Below, piece by piece: positions 37,490-49,577 of a stretch of DNA of 64,000 nucleotides. How positions within the stretch are numbered: the stretch's first letter is position 1; each line of letters opens with the position of its first letter. The notes below the pieces were generated by a model. The model was not told the DNA's origin, made no database searches, and was given only the letters and a program-made list of their open reading frames with translations. Source of the stretch: Camelus bactrianus (lineage: Eukaryota; Chordata; Mammalia; Artiodactyla; Camelidae); assembly GCF_048773025.1 (NCBI RefSeq), contig NW_027413968.1:1-64000 (forward strand), written 5' to 3'. Both the position numbers and the translations under genes were made by a program.

Positions 37490-40400
37490 TCAGCCGTGTT
37501 CCGGAATTCTGAGTGTGGGGAGGTTCCGTCTTCTGTCTGCAGCACCCGAGATCTCCGAGGAGCCCTTCGAGAGTCTTCCCCGAGTCCCTCCCAGTACGGG
37601 CTACCAGGGAAATTCGGGGGTTGGGCTGGAAATGCAGGTAGCATCTAGTGCCTCCCCATGGACAGGGGAGGTAATTAGCGGACTTCCCCTTGCGAGGGAA
37701 CACCTGTGACACCAGGAAGCTGCGTGGAGGGCGGCCCCGAACCTCCCCCACACAGTCAGCCGTGTTCCGGAATTCTGAGTGTGGGGAGGTTCCGTCTTCT
37801 GTCTGCAGCACCCGAGATCTCCTAGGAGCCCTTCGAGAGTCTTCCCCGAGTCCCTCCCAGTACGGGCTGCCGGGGAAATGCGGGGGTTGGGCTGGAAACG
37901 CAGGTAGCATCTAGTGCCTCCCCATGGACAGGGGAGGTAATTAGCGGACTTCCCCTTGCGAGGGAACACCTGTGACACCAGGAAGCTGCGTGGAGGGCGG
38001 CCCCGAACCTCCCCCACACAGTCAGCCGTGTTCCGGAATTCTGAGTGTGGGGAGGTTCCGTCTTCTGTCTGCAGCACCCGAGATCTCCTAGGAGCCCTTC
38101 GAGAGTCTTCCCCGAGTCCCTCCCAGTACGGGCTGCCGGGGAAATGCGGGGGTTGGGCTGGAAACGCAGGTAGCATCTAGTGCCTCCCCATGGACAGGGG
38201 AGGTAAGTAGCGGACTTCCCCTTGCGAGGGAACACCTGTGACACCAGGAAGCTGCGTGGAGGGCGGCCCTGAACCTCACCCACACAGTCAGCCGTGTTCC
38301 GGAATTCTGAGTGTGGGGAGGTTCCGTCTTCTGTCTGCAGCACCCGAGATCTCCTAGGAGCCCTTCGAGAGTCTTCCCCGAGTCCCTCCCAGTACGGGCT
38401 GCCGGGGAAATGCGGGGGTTGGGCTGGAAACGCAGGTAGCATCTACGCCTCCCCATGGACCAGGGAGGTAATTAGCGGACTTCCCCTTGCGAGGGAACAC
38501 CTGTGACACCAGGAAGCTGCGTGGAGGGCGGCCCCGAACCTCCCCCACACAGTCAGCCGTGTTCCGGAATTCTGAGTGTGGGGAGGTTCCGTCTTCTGTC
38601 TGCAGCACCCGAGATCTCCTAGGAGCCCTTCGAGAGTCTTCCCCGAGTCCCTCCCAGTACGGGCTGCCGGGGAAATGCGGGGGTTGGGCTGGAAACGCAG
38701 GTAGCATCTAGTGCCTCCCCATGGACAGGGGAGGTAAGTAGCGGACTTCCCCTTGCGAGGGAACACCTGTGACACCAGGAAGCTGCGTGGAGGGCGGCCC
38801 TGAACCTCACCCACACAGTCAGCCGTGTTCCGGAATTCTGAGTGTGGGGAGGTTCCGTCTTCTGTCTGCAGCACCCGAGATCTCCTAGGAGCCCTTCGAG
38901 AGTCTTCCCCGAGTCCCTCCCAGTACGGGCTGCCGGGGAAATGCGGGGGTTGGGCTGGAAACGCAGGTAGCATCTACGCCTCCCCATGGACCAGGGAGGT
39001 AATTAGCGGACTTCCCCTTGCGAGGGAACACCTGTGACACCAGGAAGCTGCGTGGAGTGCGGCCCTGAACCTCACCCACACAGTCAGTCGTGTTCCGGAA
39101 TTCTGAGTGTGGGGAGGTTCCGTCTTCTGTCTGCAGCACCCGAGATCTCCGAGGAGCCCTTCGAGAGTCTTCTCCGAGTCCCTCCCAGTGCGGGCTGCCG
39201 GGGAAAGGCGGGGGTTGGGCTGGAAACGCAGGTAGCATCTACGCCTCCCCATGGACAGGGGAGGTAATTAGCGGACTTCCCCTTGCGAGGGAACACCTGT
39301 GACACCAGGAAACTGCGTGGAGTGAGGCCCCGAACTTCACCCACACAGTCAGCCGTGTTCCGGAATTCTGAGTGTGGGGAGGTTCCGTCTTCTGTCTGCA
39401 GCACCCGAGATCTCCGAGTAGCCCTTCGAGAGTCTTCCCCGAGTCCCTCCCAGTACGGGCTGCCGGGGAAATGCGGGGGTTGGGCTGGAAACGCAGGTAG
39501 CATCTAGTGCCTCCCCATGGACAGGGGAGGTAATTAGCGGACTTCCCCTTGCGAGGGAACACCTGTGACACCAGGAAGCTGCGTGGAGTGAGGCCCCGAA
39601 CCTCCCCCACACAGTCAGCCGTGTTCCGGAATTCTGAGTGTGGGGAGGTTCCGTCTTCTGTCTGCAGCACCCGAGATCTCCGAGGAGCCCTTCAAGAGTC
39701 TTCCCCGAGTCCCTCCCAGTACGGGCTGCCGGGGAAATGCGGGGATTGTGCTGGAAACGCAGGTAGCATCTAGTGCCTCCCCATGGACAGGGGAGGTATT
39801 TAGCGGACTTCCCCTTGCGAGGGAACACCTGTGACACCAGGAAGCTGCATGGAGGGCGGCCCCGAACCTCCCCCACACAGTCAGCCGTGTTCCGGAATTC
39901 TGAGTGTGGGGAGGTTCCGTCTTCTGTCTGCAGCAAACGAGATCTCCGAGGAGCCCTTCGAGAGTCTTCCCCGAGTCCCTCCCAGTACGGGCTGCCGGGG
40001 AAATGCGGGGGTTGGGCTGGAAACGCAGGTAGCATCTAGTGCCTCCCCATGGACAGGGGAGGTAATTAGCGGACTTCCCCTTGCGAGGGAACACCTGTGA
40101 CACCAGGAAGCTGAGTGGAGGGCGGCCCCGAACCTCCCCCACACAGTCAGCCGTGTTCCGGAATTCTGAGTGTGGGGAGGTTCCGTCTTCTGTCTGCAGC
40201 ACCCGAGATCTCCTAGGAGCCCTTCGAGAGTCTTCCCCGAGTCCCTCCCAGTGCGGGCTGCCGGGGAAATGCGGGGGTTGGGCTGGAAACGCAGGTAGCA
40301 TCTACGCCTCCGCATGGACAGGGGAGGTAATTAGCGGAATTCCCCTTGCAAGGGAACACCTGTGACTCCAGGAAGCTTCGTGGAGGGCGGCCCTGAACCT

Positions 40401-41208
40401 CACCTACACAGTCACCCTTGTTCCGGAATTCTGAGTGTGGGGAGGTTCCGTCTTCTGTCTGCAGCACCCGAGATCTCCTAGGAGCCCTTCGAGAGTCTTC
40501 CCCGAGTCCCTCCCAGTACGGGCTGCCGGGGAAATGCGGGGGTTGGGCTGGAAACGCAGGTAGCATCTAGTGCCTCCCCATGGACAGGGGAGGTAAGTAG
40601 CGGACTTCCCCTTGCGAGGGAACACCTGTGACACTAGGAAGCTGCGTGGAGGGCCGCCCCGAACCTCCCCCACACAGTCAGCCGTGTTCCGGAATACTGA
40701 ATGTGAGGAGGTTCCGTCTTCTGTCTGCAGCACCCGGGATCTCCTAGGAGCCCTTCGAGAGTCTTCCCCGAGTCCCTCCCAGTGCGGGATGCCGGGGAAA
40801 GGCGGGGGTTGGGCTGGAAACGCAGGTAGCATCTACGCCTCCCCATGGACCAGGGAGGTAATTAGCGGAATTCCCCTTGCGAGGGAACACCTGTGACACC
40901 AGGAAGCTGCGTGGAGTGCGGCCCTGAACCTCACCCACACAGTCAGCCGTGTTCCGGAATTCTGAGTGTGGGGAGGTTCCGTCTTCTGTCTGCAGCACCC
41001 GAGATCTCCGAGGAGCCCTTCGAGAGTCTTCCCCGAGTCCCTCCCAGTGCGGGCTGCCGGGGAAAGGCGTGGGTTGGGCTGGAAACGCAGGTTGCATCTA
41101 GTGCCTCCCCATGGACAGGGGAGGTAATTAGCGGACTTCCCCTTGCGAGGGAACACCTGTGACACCAGGAAGCTGCGTGGAGTGCGGCCCTTAACCTCCC
41201 CCACACAG
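37490..41208. repeat. 14-mer tandem duplication of about 3.72 kb, copy 1
   Basis: The stretch 37490-41047 matches 41209-44764 at offsets of 3,719, then 3,718, then 3,717 bp; the two steps are one-base deletions in G and C runs of copy 2 (near 42.92 and 43.53 kb). Shared order: ctaccagggaaattcggg, two A monomers, two 531-bp dimers (taagta plus ctacgcc with ggaccaggg), an agtcagtcg monomer, aggaaactgcg with gagtagccc, cttcaagag, ctgcatgg with agcaaacgag, ctgagtgg, a HindIII-bearing monomer, ggccgcccc with gcgggatgcc, and a gagtgcgg monomer. Differences are few, for example ggggattgtg versus gggggttgtg, and C or A at position 180 near 40.34 kb. Confidence 0.9.
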
Positions 41209-44200
41209 TCAGCCGTGTTCCGGAATTCTGAGTGTGGGGAGGTTCCGTCTTCTGTCTGCAGCACCCGAGATCTCCGAGGAGCCCTTCGAGAGTCTTCCCC
41301 GAGTCCCTCCCAGTACGGGCTACCAGGGAAATTCGGGGGTTGGGCTGGAAACGAAGGTAGCATCTAGTGCCTCCCCATGGACAGGGGAGGTAATTAGCGG
41401 ACTTCCCCTTGCGAGGGAACACCTGTGACACCAGGAAGCTGCGTGGAGGGCGGCCCCGAACCTCCCCCACACAGTCAGCCGTGTTCCGGAATTCTGAGTG
41501 TGGGGAGGTTCCGTCTTCTGTCTGCAGCACCCGAGATCTCCTAGGAGCCCTTCGAGAGTCTTCCCCGAGTCCCTCCCAGTACGGGCTGCCGGGGAAATGC
41601 GGGGGTTGGGCTGGAAACGCAGGTAGCATCTAGTGCCTCCCCATGGACAGGGGAGGTAATTAGCGGACTTCCCCTTGCGAGGGAACACCTGTGACACCAG
41701 GAAGCTGCGTGGAGGGCGGCCCCGAACCTCCCCCACACAGTCAGCCGTGTTCCGGAATTCTGAGTGTGGGGAGGTTCCGTCTTCTGTCTGCAGCACCCGA
41801 GATCTCCTAGGAGCCCTTCGAGAGTCTTCCCCGAGTCCCTCCCAGTACGGGCTGCCGGGGAAATGCGGGGGTTGGGCTGGAAACGCAGGTAGCATCTAGT
41901 GCCTCCCCATGGACAGGGGAGGTAAGTAGCGGACTTCCCCTTGCGAGGGAACACCTGTGACACCAGGAAGCTGCGTGGAGGGCGGCCCTGAACCTCACCC
42001 ACACAGTCAGCCGTGTTCCGGAATTCTGAGTGTGGGGAGGTTCCGTCTTCTGTCTGCAGCACCCGAGATCTCCTAGGAGCCCTTCGAGAGTCTTCCCCGA
42101 GTCCCTCCCAGTACGGGCTGCCGGGGAAATGCGGGGGTTGGGCTGGAAACGCAGGTAGCATCTACGCCTCCCCATGGACCAGGGAGGTAATTAGCGGACT
42201 TCCCCTTGCGAGGGAACACCTGTGACACCAGGAAGCTGCGTGGAGGGCGGCCCCGAACCTCCCCCACACAGTCAGCCGTGTTCCGGAATTCTGAGTGTGG
42301 GGAGGTTCCGTCTTCTGTCTGCAGCACCCGAGATCTCCTAGGAGCCCTTCGAGAGTCTTCCCCGAGTCCCTCCCAGTACGGGCTGCCGGGGAAATGCGGG
42401 GGTTGGGCTGGAAACGCAGGTAGCATCTAGTGCCTCCCCATGGACAGGGGAGGTAAGTAGCGGACTTCCCCTTGCGAGGGAACACCTGTGACACCAGGAA
42501 GCTGCGTGGAGGGCGGCCCTGAACCTCACCCACACAGTCAGCCGTGTTCCGGAATTCTGAGTGTGGGGAGGTTCCGTCTTCTGTCTGCAGCACCCGAGAT
42601 CTCCTAGGAGCCCTTCGAGAGTCTTCCCCGAGTCCCTCCCAGTACGGGCTGCCGGGGAAATGCGGGGGTTGGGCTGGAAACGCAGGTAGCATCTACGCCT
42701 CCCCATGGACCAGGGAGGTAATTAGCGGACTTCCCCTTGCGAGGGAACACCTGTGACACCAGGAAGCTGCGTGGAGTGCGGCCCTGAACCTCACCCACAC
42801 AGTCAGTCGTGTTCCGGAATTCTGAGTGTGGGGAGGTTCCGTCTTCTGTCTGCAGCACCCGAGATCTCCGAGGAGCCCTTCGAGAGTCTTCTCCGAGTCC
42901 CTCCCAGTGCGGGCTGCCGGGAAAGGCGGGGGTTGGGCTGGAAACGCAGGTAGCATCTACGCCTCCCCATGGACAGGGGAGGTAATTAGCGGACTTCCCC
43001 TTGCGAGGGAACACCTGTGACACCAGGAAACTGCGTGGAGTGAGGCCCCGAACTTCACCCACACAGTCAGCCGTGTTCCGGAATTCTGAGTGTGGGGAGG
43101 TTCCGTCTTCTGTCTGCAGCACCCGAGATCTCCGAGTAGCCCTTCGAGAGTCTTCCCCGAGTCCCTCCCAGTACGGGCTGCCGGGGAAATGCGGGGGTTG
43201 GGCTGGAAACGCAGGTAGCATCTAGTGCCTCCCCATGGACAGGGGAGGTAATTAGCGGACTTCCCCTTGCGAGGGAACACCTGTGACACCAGGAAGCTGC
43301 GTGGAGTGAGGCCCCGAACCTCCCCCACACAGTCAGCCGTGTTCCGGAATTCTGAGTGTGGGGAGGTTCCGTCTTCTGTCTGCAGCACCCGAGATCTCCG
43401 AGGAGCCCTTCAAGAGTCTTCCCCGAGTCCCTCCCAGTACGGGCTGCCGGGGAAATGCGGGGGTTGTGCTGGAAACGCAGGTAGCATCTAGTGCCTCCCC
43501 ATGGACAGGGGAGGTATTTAGCGGACTTCCCTTGCGAGGGAACACCTGTGACACCAGGAAGCTGCATGGAGGGCGGCCCCGAACCTCCCCCACACAGTCA
43601 GCCGTGTTCCGGAATTCTGAGTGTGGGGAGGTTCCGTCTTCTGTCTGCAGCAAACGAGATCTCCGAGGAGCCCTTCGAGAGTCTTCCCCGAGTCCCTCCC
43701 AGTACGGGCTGCCGGGGAAATGCGGGGGTTGGGCTGGAAACGCAGGTAGCATCTAGTGCCTCCCCATGGACAGGGGAGGTAATTAGCGGACTTCCCCTTG
43801 CGAGGGAACACCTGTGACACCAGGAAGCTGAGTGGAGGGCGGCCCCGAACCTCCCCCACACAGTCAGCCGTGTTCCGGAATTCTGAGTGTGGGGAGGTTC
43901 CGTCTTCTGTCTGCAGCACCCGAGATCTCCTAGGAGCCCTTCGAGAGTCTTCCCCGAGTCCCTCCCAGTGCGGGCTGCCGGGGAAATGCGGGGGTTGGGC
44001 TGGAAACGCAGGTAGCATCTACGCCTCCGCATGGACAGGGGAGGTAATTAGCGGACTTCCCCTTGCAAGGGAACACCTGTGACTCCAGGAAGCTTCGTGG
44101 AGGGCGGCCCTGAACCTCACCTACACAGTCACCCTTGTTCCGGAATTCTGAGTGTGGGGAGGTTCCGTCTTCTGTCTGCAGCACCCGAGATCTCCTAGGA

Positions 44201-44764
44201 GCCCTTCGAGAGTCTTCCCCGAGTCCCTCCCAGTACGGGCTGCCGGGGAAATGCGGGGGTTGTGCTGGAAACGCAGGTAGCATCTAGTGCCTCCCCATGG
44301 ACAGGGGAGGTAAGTAGCGGACTTCCCCTTGCGAGGGAACACCTGTGACACTAGGAAGCTGCGTGGAGGGCCGCCCCGAACCTCCCCCACACAGTCAGCC
44401 GTGTTCCGGAATACTGAATGTGAGGAGGTTCCGTCTTCTGTCTGCAGCACCCGGGATCTCCTAGGAGCCCTTCGAGAGTCTTCCCCGAGTCCCTCCCAGT
44501 GCGGGATGCCGGGGAAAGGCGGGGGTTGGGCTGGAAACGCAGGTAGCATCTACGCCTCCCCATGGACCAGGGAGGTAATTAGCGGAATTCCCCTTGCGAG
44601 GGAACACCTGTGACACCAGGAAGCTGCGTGGAGTGCGGCCCTGAACCTCACCCACACAGTCAGCCGTGTTCCGGAATTCTGAGTGTGGGGAGGTTCCGTC
44701 TTCTGTCTGCAGCACCCGAGATCTCCGAGGAGCCCTTCGAGAGTCTTCCCCGAGTCCCTCCCAG
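41209..44764. repeat. 14-mer tandem duplication of about 3.72 kb, copy 2
   Basis: Directly follows copy 1, which makes a recent tandem duplication. Its end overlaps a smaller 4-mer duplication: monomers around 43.8-44.76 kb are repeated at 44.86-45.8 kb with an offset of 1,062 bp. Copy 2 ends at a monomer that switches from the B state (gtgcggg, aaaggc) in copy 1 to the A state (tacggg, aaatgc), which places the recombination junction inside one monomer near 44.76 kb. Confidence 0.9.
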
Positions 44765-47700
44765 TACGGGCTGCCGGGGAAATGCGGGGGTTGGGCTGGA
44801 AACGCAGGTAGCATCTAGTGCCTCCCCATGGACAGGGGAGGTAATTAGCGGACTTCCCCTTGCGAGGGAACACCTGTGACACCAGGAAGCTGCGTGGAGG
44901 GCGGCCCCGAACCTCCCCCACACAGTCAGCCGTGTTCCGGAATTCTGAGTGTGGGGAGGTTCCGTCTTCTGTCTGCAGCACCCGAGATCTCCTAGGAGCC
45001 CTTCGAGAGTCTTCCCCGAGTCCCTCCCAGTGCGGGCTGCCGGGGAAATGCGGGGGTTGGGCTGGAAACGCAGGTAGCATCTACGCCTCCGCATGGACAG
45101 GGGAGGTAATTAGCGGACTTCCCCTTGCGAGGGAACACCTGTGACTCCAGGAAGCTTCGTGGAGGGCGGCCCTGAACCTCACCTACACAGTCACCCTTGT
45201 TCCGGAATTCTGAGTGTGGGGAGGTTCCGTCTTCTGTCTGCAGCACCCGAGATCTCCTAGGAGCCCTTCGAGAGTCTTCCCCGAGTCCCTCCCAGTACGG
45301 GCTGCCTGGGAAATGCGGGGGTTGGGCTGGAAACGCAGGTAGCATCTAGTGCCTCCCCATGGACAGGGGAGGTAAGTAGCGGACTTCCCCTTGCGAGGGA
45401 ACACCTGTGACACTAGGAAGCTGCGTGGAGGGCCGCCCCGAACCTCCCCCACACAGTCAGCCGTGTTCCGGAATTCTGAATGTGAGGAGGTTCCGTCTTC
45501 TGTCTGCAGCACCCGGGATCTCCTAGGAGCCCTTCGAGAGTCTTCCCCGAGTCCCTCCCAGTGCGGGATGCCGGGGAAAGGCGGGGGTTGGGCTGGAAAC
45601 GCAGGTAGCATCTACGCCTCCCCATGGACCAGGGAGGTAATTAGCGGACTTCCCCTTGCGAGGGAACACCTGTGACACCAGGAAGCTGCGTGGAGTGCGG
45701 CCCTGAACCTCACCCACACAGTCAGCCGTGTTCCGGAATTCTGAGTGTGGGGAGGTTCCGTCTTCTGTCTGCAGCACCCGAGATCTCCGAGGAGCCCTTC
45801 GAGAGTCTTCCCCGAGTCCCTCCCAGTGCGGGCTGCCGGGGAAAGGCGGGGGTTGGGCTGGAAACGCAGGTAGCATCTAGTGCCTCCCCATGGACAGGGG
45901 AGGTAATTAGCGGACTTCCCCTTGCGAGGGAACACCTGTGACACCAGGAAGCTGCGTGGAGTGCGGCCCTTAACCTCACCCACACAGTCAGCCGTGTTCC
46001 GGAATTCTGAGTGTGGGGAGGTTACGTGTTCTGTCTGCAGCACCCGAGATCTCCGAGGAGCCCTTCGAGAGTCTTCCCCGAGTCCCTCCCAGTACGGGCT
46101 GCCGGGGAAATGCGGGGGTTGGGCTGGAAACGCAGGTAGCATCTAGTGCCTCCCCATGGACAGGGGAGGTAATTAGCGGACTTCCCCTTGCGAGGGAACA
46201 CCTGTGACACCAGGAAGCTGCGTGGAGGGCGGCCCCGAACCTCCCCCACACAGTCAGCCGTGTTCCGGAATTCTGAGTGTGGGGAGGTTCCGTCTTCTGT
46301 CTGCAGCACCCGAGATCTCCTAGGAGCCCTTCGAGAGTCTTCCCCGAGTCCCTCCCAGTACGGGCTGCCGGGGAAATGCGGGGGTTGGGCTGGAAACGCA
46401 GGTAGCATCTAGTGCCTCCCCATGGACAGGGGAGGTAAGTAGCGGATTTCCCCTTGCGAGGGAACACCTGTGACACCAGGAAGCTGCGTGGAGGGCGGCC
46501 CTAAACCTCACCCAAACAGTCACCCTTGTTCCGGAATTCTGAGAGTGGGGAGGTTCCGTCTTCTGTCTGCAGCACCCGAGATCTCCTAGGAGCCCTTCGA
46601 GAGTCTTCCCCGAGTCCCTCCCAGTACGGGCTGCCGGGGAAATGTGGGGGTTGGGCTGGAAACGCAGGTAGCATCTAGTGCCTCCCCATGGACAGGGGAG
46701 GTAATTAGCGGACTTCCCCTTGCGAGGGAACACCTGTGACACCAGGAAGCTGCGTGGAGGGCGGCCCCGAACCTCCCCCACACAGTCAGCCGTGTTCCGG
46801 AATTCTGAGTGTGGGGAGGTTCCGTCTTCTGTCTGCAGCACCCGAGATCTCCGAGGAGCCCTTCGAGAGTCTTCCCCGTGTCCCTCCCAGTACGGGCTGC
46901 CGGGGAAATGCGGGGGTTGGGCTGGAAACGCAGGTAGCATCTAGTGCCTCCCCATGGACAGGGGAGGTAATTAGCGGAATTCCCCTTGCGAGGGAACACC
47001 TGTGACACCAGGAAGCTGCGTGGAGGGCGGCCCCGAACCTCCCCCACACAGTCAGCCGTGTTCCGGAATTCTGAATGTGGGGAGGTTCCGTCTTCTGTCT
47101 GCAGCACCCGAGATCTCCTAGGAGCCCTTCGAGAGTCTTCCCCGAATCCCTCCCAGTACGGGCAGCCGGGGAAATGCGGGGGTTGGGCTGGAAACGCAGG
47201 TAGCATCTAGTGCCTCCCCATGGACAGGTTAGGTAATTAGCGGACTTCCCCTTGCGAGGGAACACCTGTGACACCAGGAAGCTGCGTGGAGTGCGGCCCT
47301 CAACCTCACCCACACAGTCAGCCGTGTTCCGGAATTCTGAGTGTTGGGAGGTTCCGTCTTCTGTCTGCAGCACCCGAGATCTCCGAGGAGCCCTTCGAGA
47401 GTCTTCCCCGAGTCCCTCCCAGTACGGGCTGCCGGGGAAATGCGGGGGTTGGGCTGGAAACGCATGTAGCATCTAGTGCCTCCCCATGGACAGGGGAGGT
47501 AATTAGCGGACTTCCCCTTGCGAGGGAACACCTGTGACACCAGGAAGCTGCGTGGAGTGCGGCCCTGAACCTCACCCACACAGTCAGGCGTGTTCCGGAA
47601 TTCTGAGTGTTGGGAGGTTCCGTCTTCTGTCTGCAGCACCCGAGATCTCCAAGGAGCCCTTCGAGATTCTTCCCCGAGTCCCTCCCAGTACGGGCTGCCG

Positions 47701-49577
47701 GGGAAATGCGGGGGTTGGGCTGGAAACGCAGGTAGCATCTAGTGCCTCCCCATGGACAGGGGAGGTAATTAGCGGACTTCCCCTTGCGAGGGAACACCTG
47801 TGACACCAGGAAACTGCGTGGAGGGCGGCCCCGAACCTCCCCCACACAGTCAGCCGTGTTCCGGAATTCTGAGTGTGGGGAGGTTCCGTCTTCTGTCTGC
47901 AGCACCCGAGATCTCCGAGGAGCCCTTCGAGAGTCTTCCCCGAGTCCCTCCCAGTACGGGCTGCCGGGGAAATTCGGGGGTTGGGCTGGAAACGCAGGTA
48001 GCATCTAGTGCCTCCCCATGGACAGGGGAGGTAATTAGCGGACTTCCCCTTGCGAGGGAACACCTGTGACACCAGGAAGCTGCGTGGAGGGCGGCCCCGG
48101 ACCTCCCCCACACAGTCAGCCGTGTTCCGGAATTCTGAGTGTGGGGAGGTTCCGTCTTATGTCTGCAGCACCCGAGATCTCCTAGGAGCCCTTCGAGAGT
48201 CTTCCCCGAGTCCCTCCCAGTACGGGCTGCCGGGGAAATGCGGGGGTTGGGCTGGAAACGCAGGTAGCATCTAGTGCCTCCCCATGGACAGGGGAGGTAA
48301 TTAGCGGACTTCCCCTTGCGAGGGAACACCTGTGACACCAGGAAGCTGCGTGGAGTGCGGCCCCGAACCTCCCCCACACAGTCAGCCGTGTTCCGGAATT
48401 CTGAGTGTGGGGAGGTTCCGTCTTCTGTCTGCAGCACCCGAGATCTCCTAGGAGCCCTTCGAGAGTCTTCCCCGAGTCCCTCCCAGTGCGGGCTGCCGGG
48501 GAAAGGCGGGGGTTGGGCTGGAAACGCAGGTAGCATCTACGCCTCCCCATGGACAGGGGAGGTAATTAGCGGACTTCCCCTTGCGAGGGAACACCTGTGA
48601 CACCAGGAAGCTGCGTGGAGGGCGGCCCCGGACCTCCCCCACACAGTCAGCCGTGTTCCGGAATTCTGAATGTGAGGAGGTTCCGTCTTCTGTCTGCAGC
48701 ACCCGGGATCTCCTAGGAGCCCTTCGAGAGTCTTCCCCGAGTCCCTCCCAGTGCGGGCTGCCGGGGAAATGCGGGGGTTGGGCTGGAAATGCAGGTAGCA
48801 TCTACGCCTCCCCATGGACAGGGGAGGTAATTAGCGGACTTCCCCTTGCGAGGGAACACCTGTGACACCAGGAAGCTGCGTGGAGTGCGGCCCTGAACCT
48901 CACCCACACAGTCAGCCGTGTTCCGGAATTCTGAGTGTGGGGAGGTTCCGTCTTCTGTCTGCAGCACCCGAGATCTCCGAGGAGCCCTTCGAGAGTCTTC
49001 CCCGAGTCAATCCCAGTACGGGCTGCCGGGGAAATGCGGGGGTTGGGCTGGAAACTCAGGTAGCATCTAGTGCCTCCCCATGGACAGGGGAGGTAATTAG
49101 CGGAATTCCCCTTGCGAGGGAACACCTGTGACACCAGGAAGCTGCGTGGAGGGCGGCCCCGAACCTCCCCCACACAGTCAGCCGTGTTCCGGAATTCTGA
49201 GTGTGGGGAGGTTCCGTCTTCTGTCTGCAGCACCCGAGATCTCCTAGGAGCCCTTCGAGAGTCTTCCCCGAGTCCCTCCCAGTACGGGCTGCCGGGGAAA
49301 TGCGGGGGTTGGGCTGGAAACGAAGGTAGCATCTAGTGCCTCCCCATGGACAGGGGAGGTAATTAGCGGACTTCCCCTTGCGAGGGAACACCTGTGACAC
49401 CAGGAAGCTGCGTGGAGGGCGGCCCCGAACCTCCCCCACACAGTCAGCCGTGTTCCGGAATTCTGAGTGTGGGGAGGTTCCGTCTTTTGTCTGCAGCACC
49501 CGAGATCTCCTAGGAGCCCTTCGAGAGTCTTCCCCGAGTCCCTCCCAGTACGGGCTGCCGGGGAAATGCGGGGTTTT
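44765..49577. repeat. Array segment 5: mixed block related to 34.5-37.7 kb
   Basis: Begins with the second copy of the 1,062-bp 4-mer (HindIII at 45152-45157). It then follows the same order of monomer types as 34.5-37.7 kb at offsets of 10,360 and 10,626 bp, that is 39 then 40 monomers apart. Shared rare markers include the ggttaggtaatt change (36601 and 47227), gagtgttggg, cgcatgtagc near 36.84 and 47.46 kb, and gcagccgggg near 36.54 and 47.16 kb. From 48.3 to 48.9 kb come three further monomers with B features (gtgcggg and ctacgcc), after which the array returns to nearly pure A. Confidence 0.87.
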
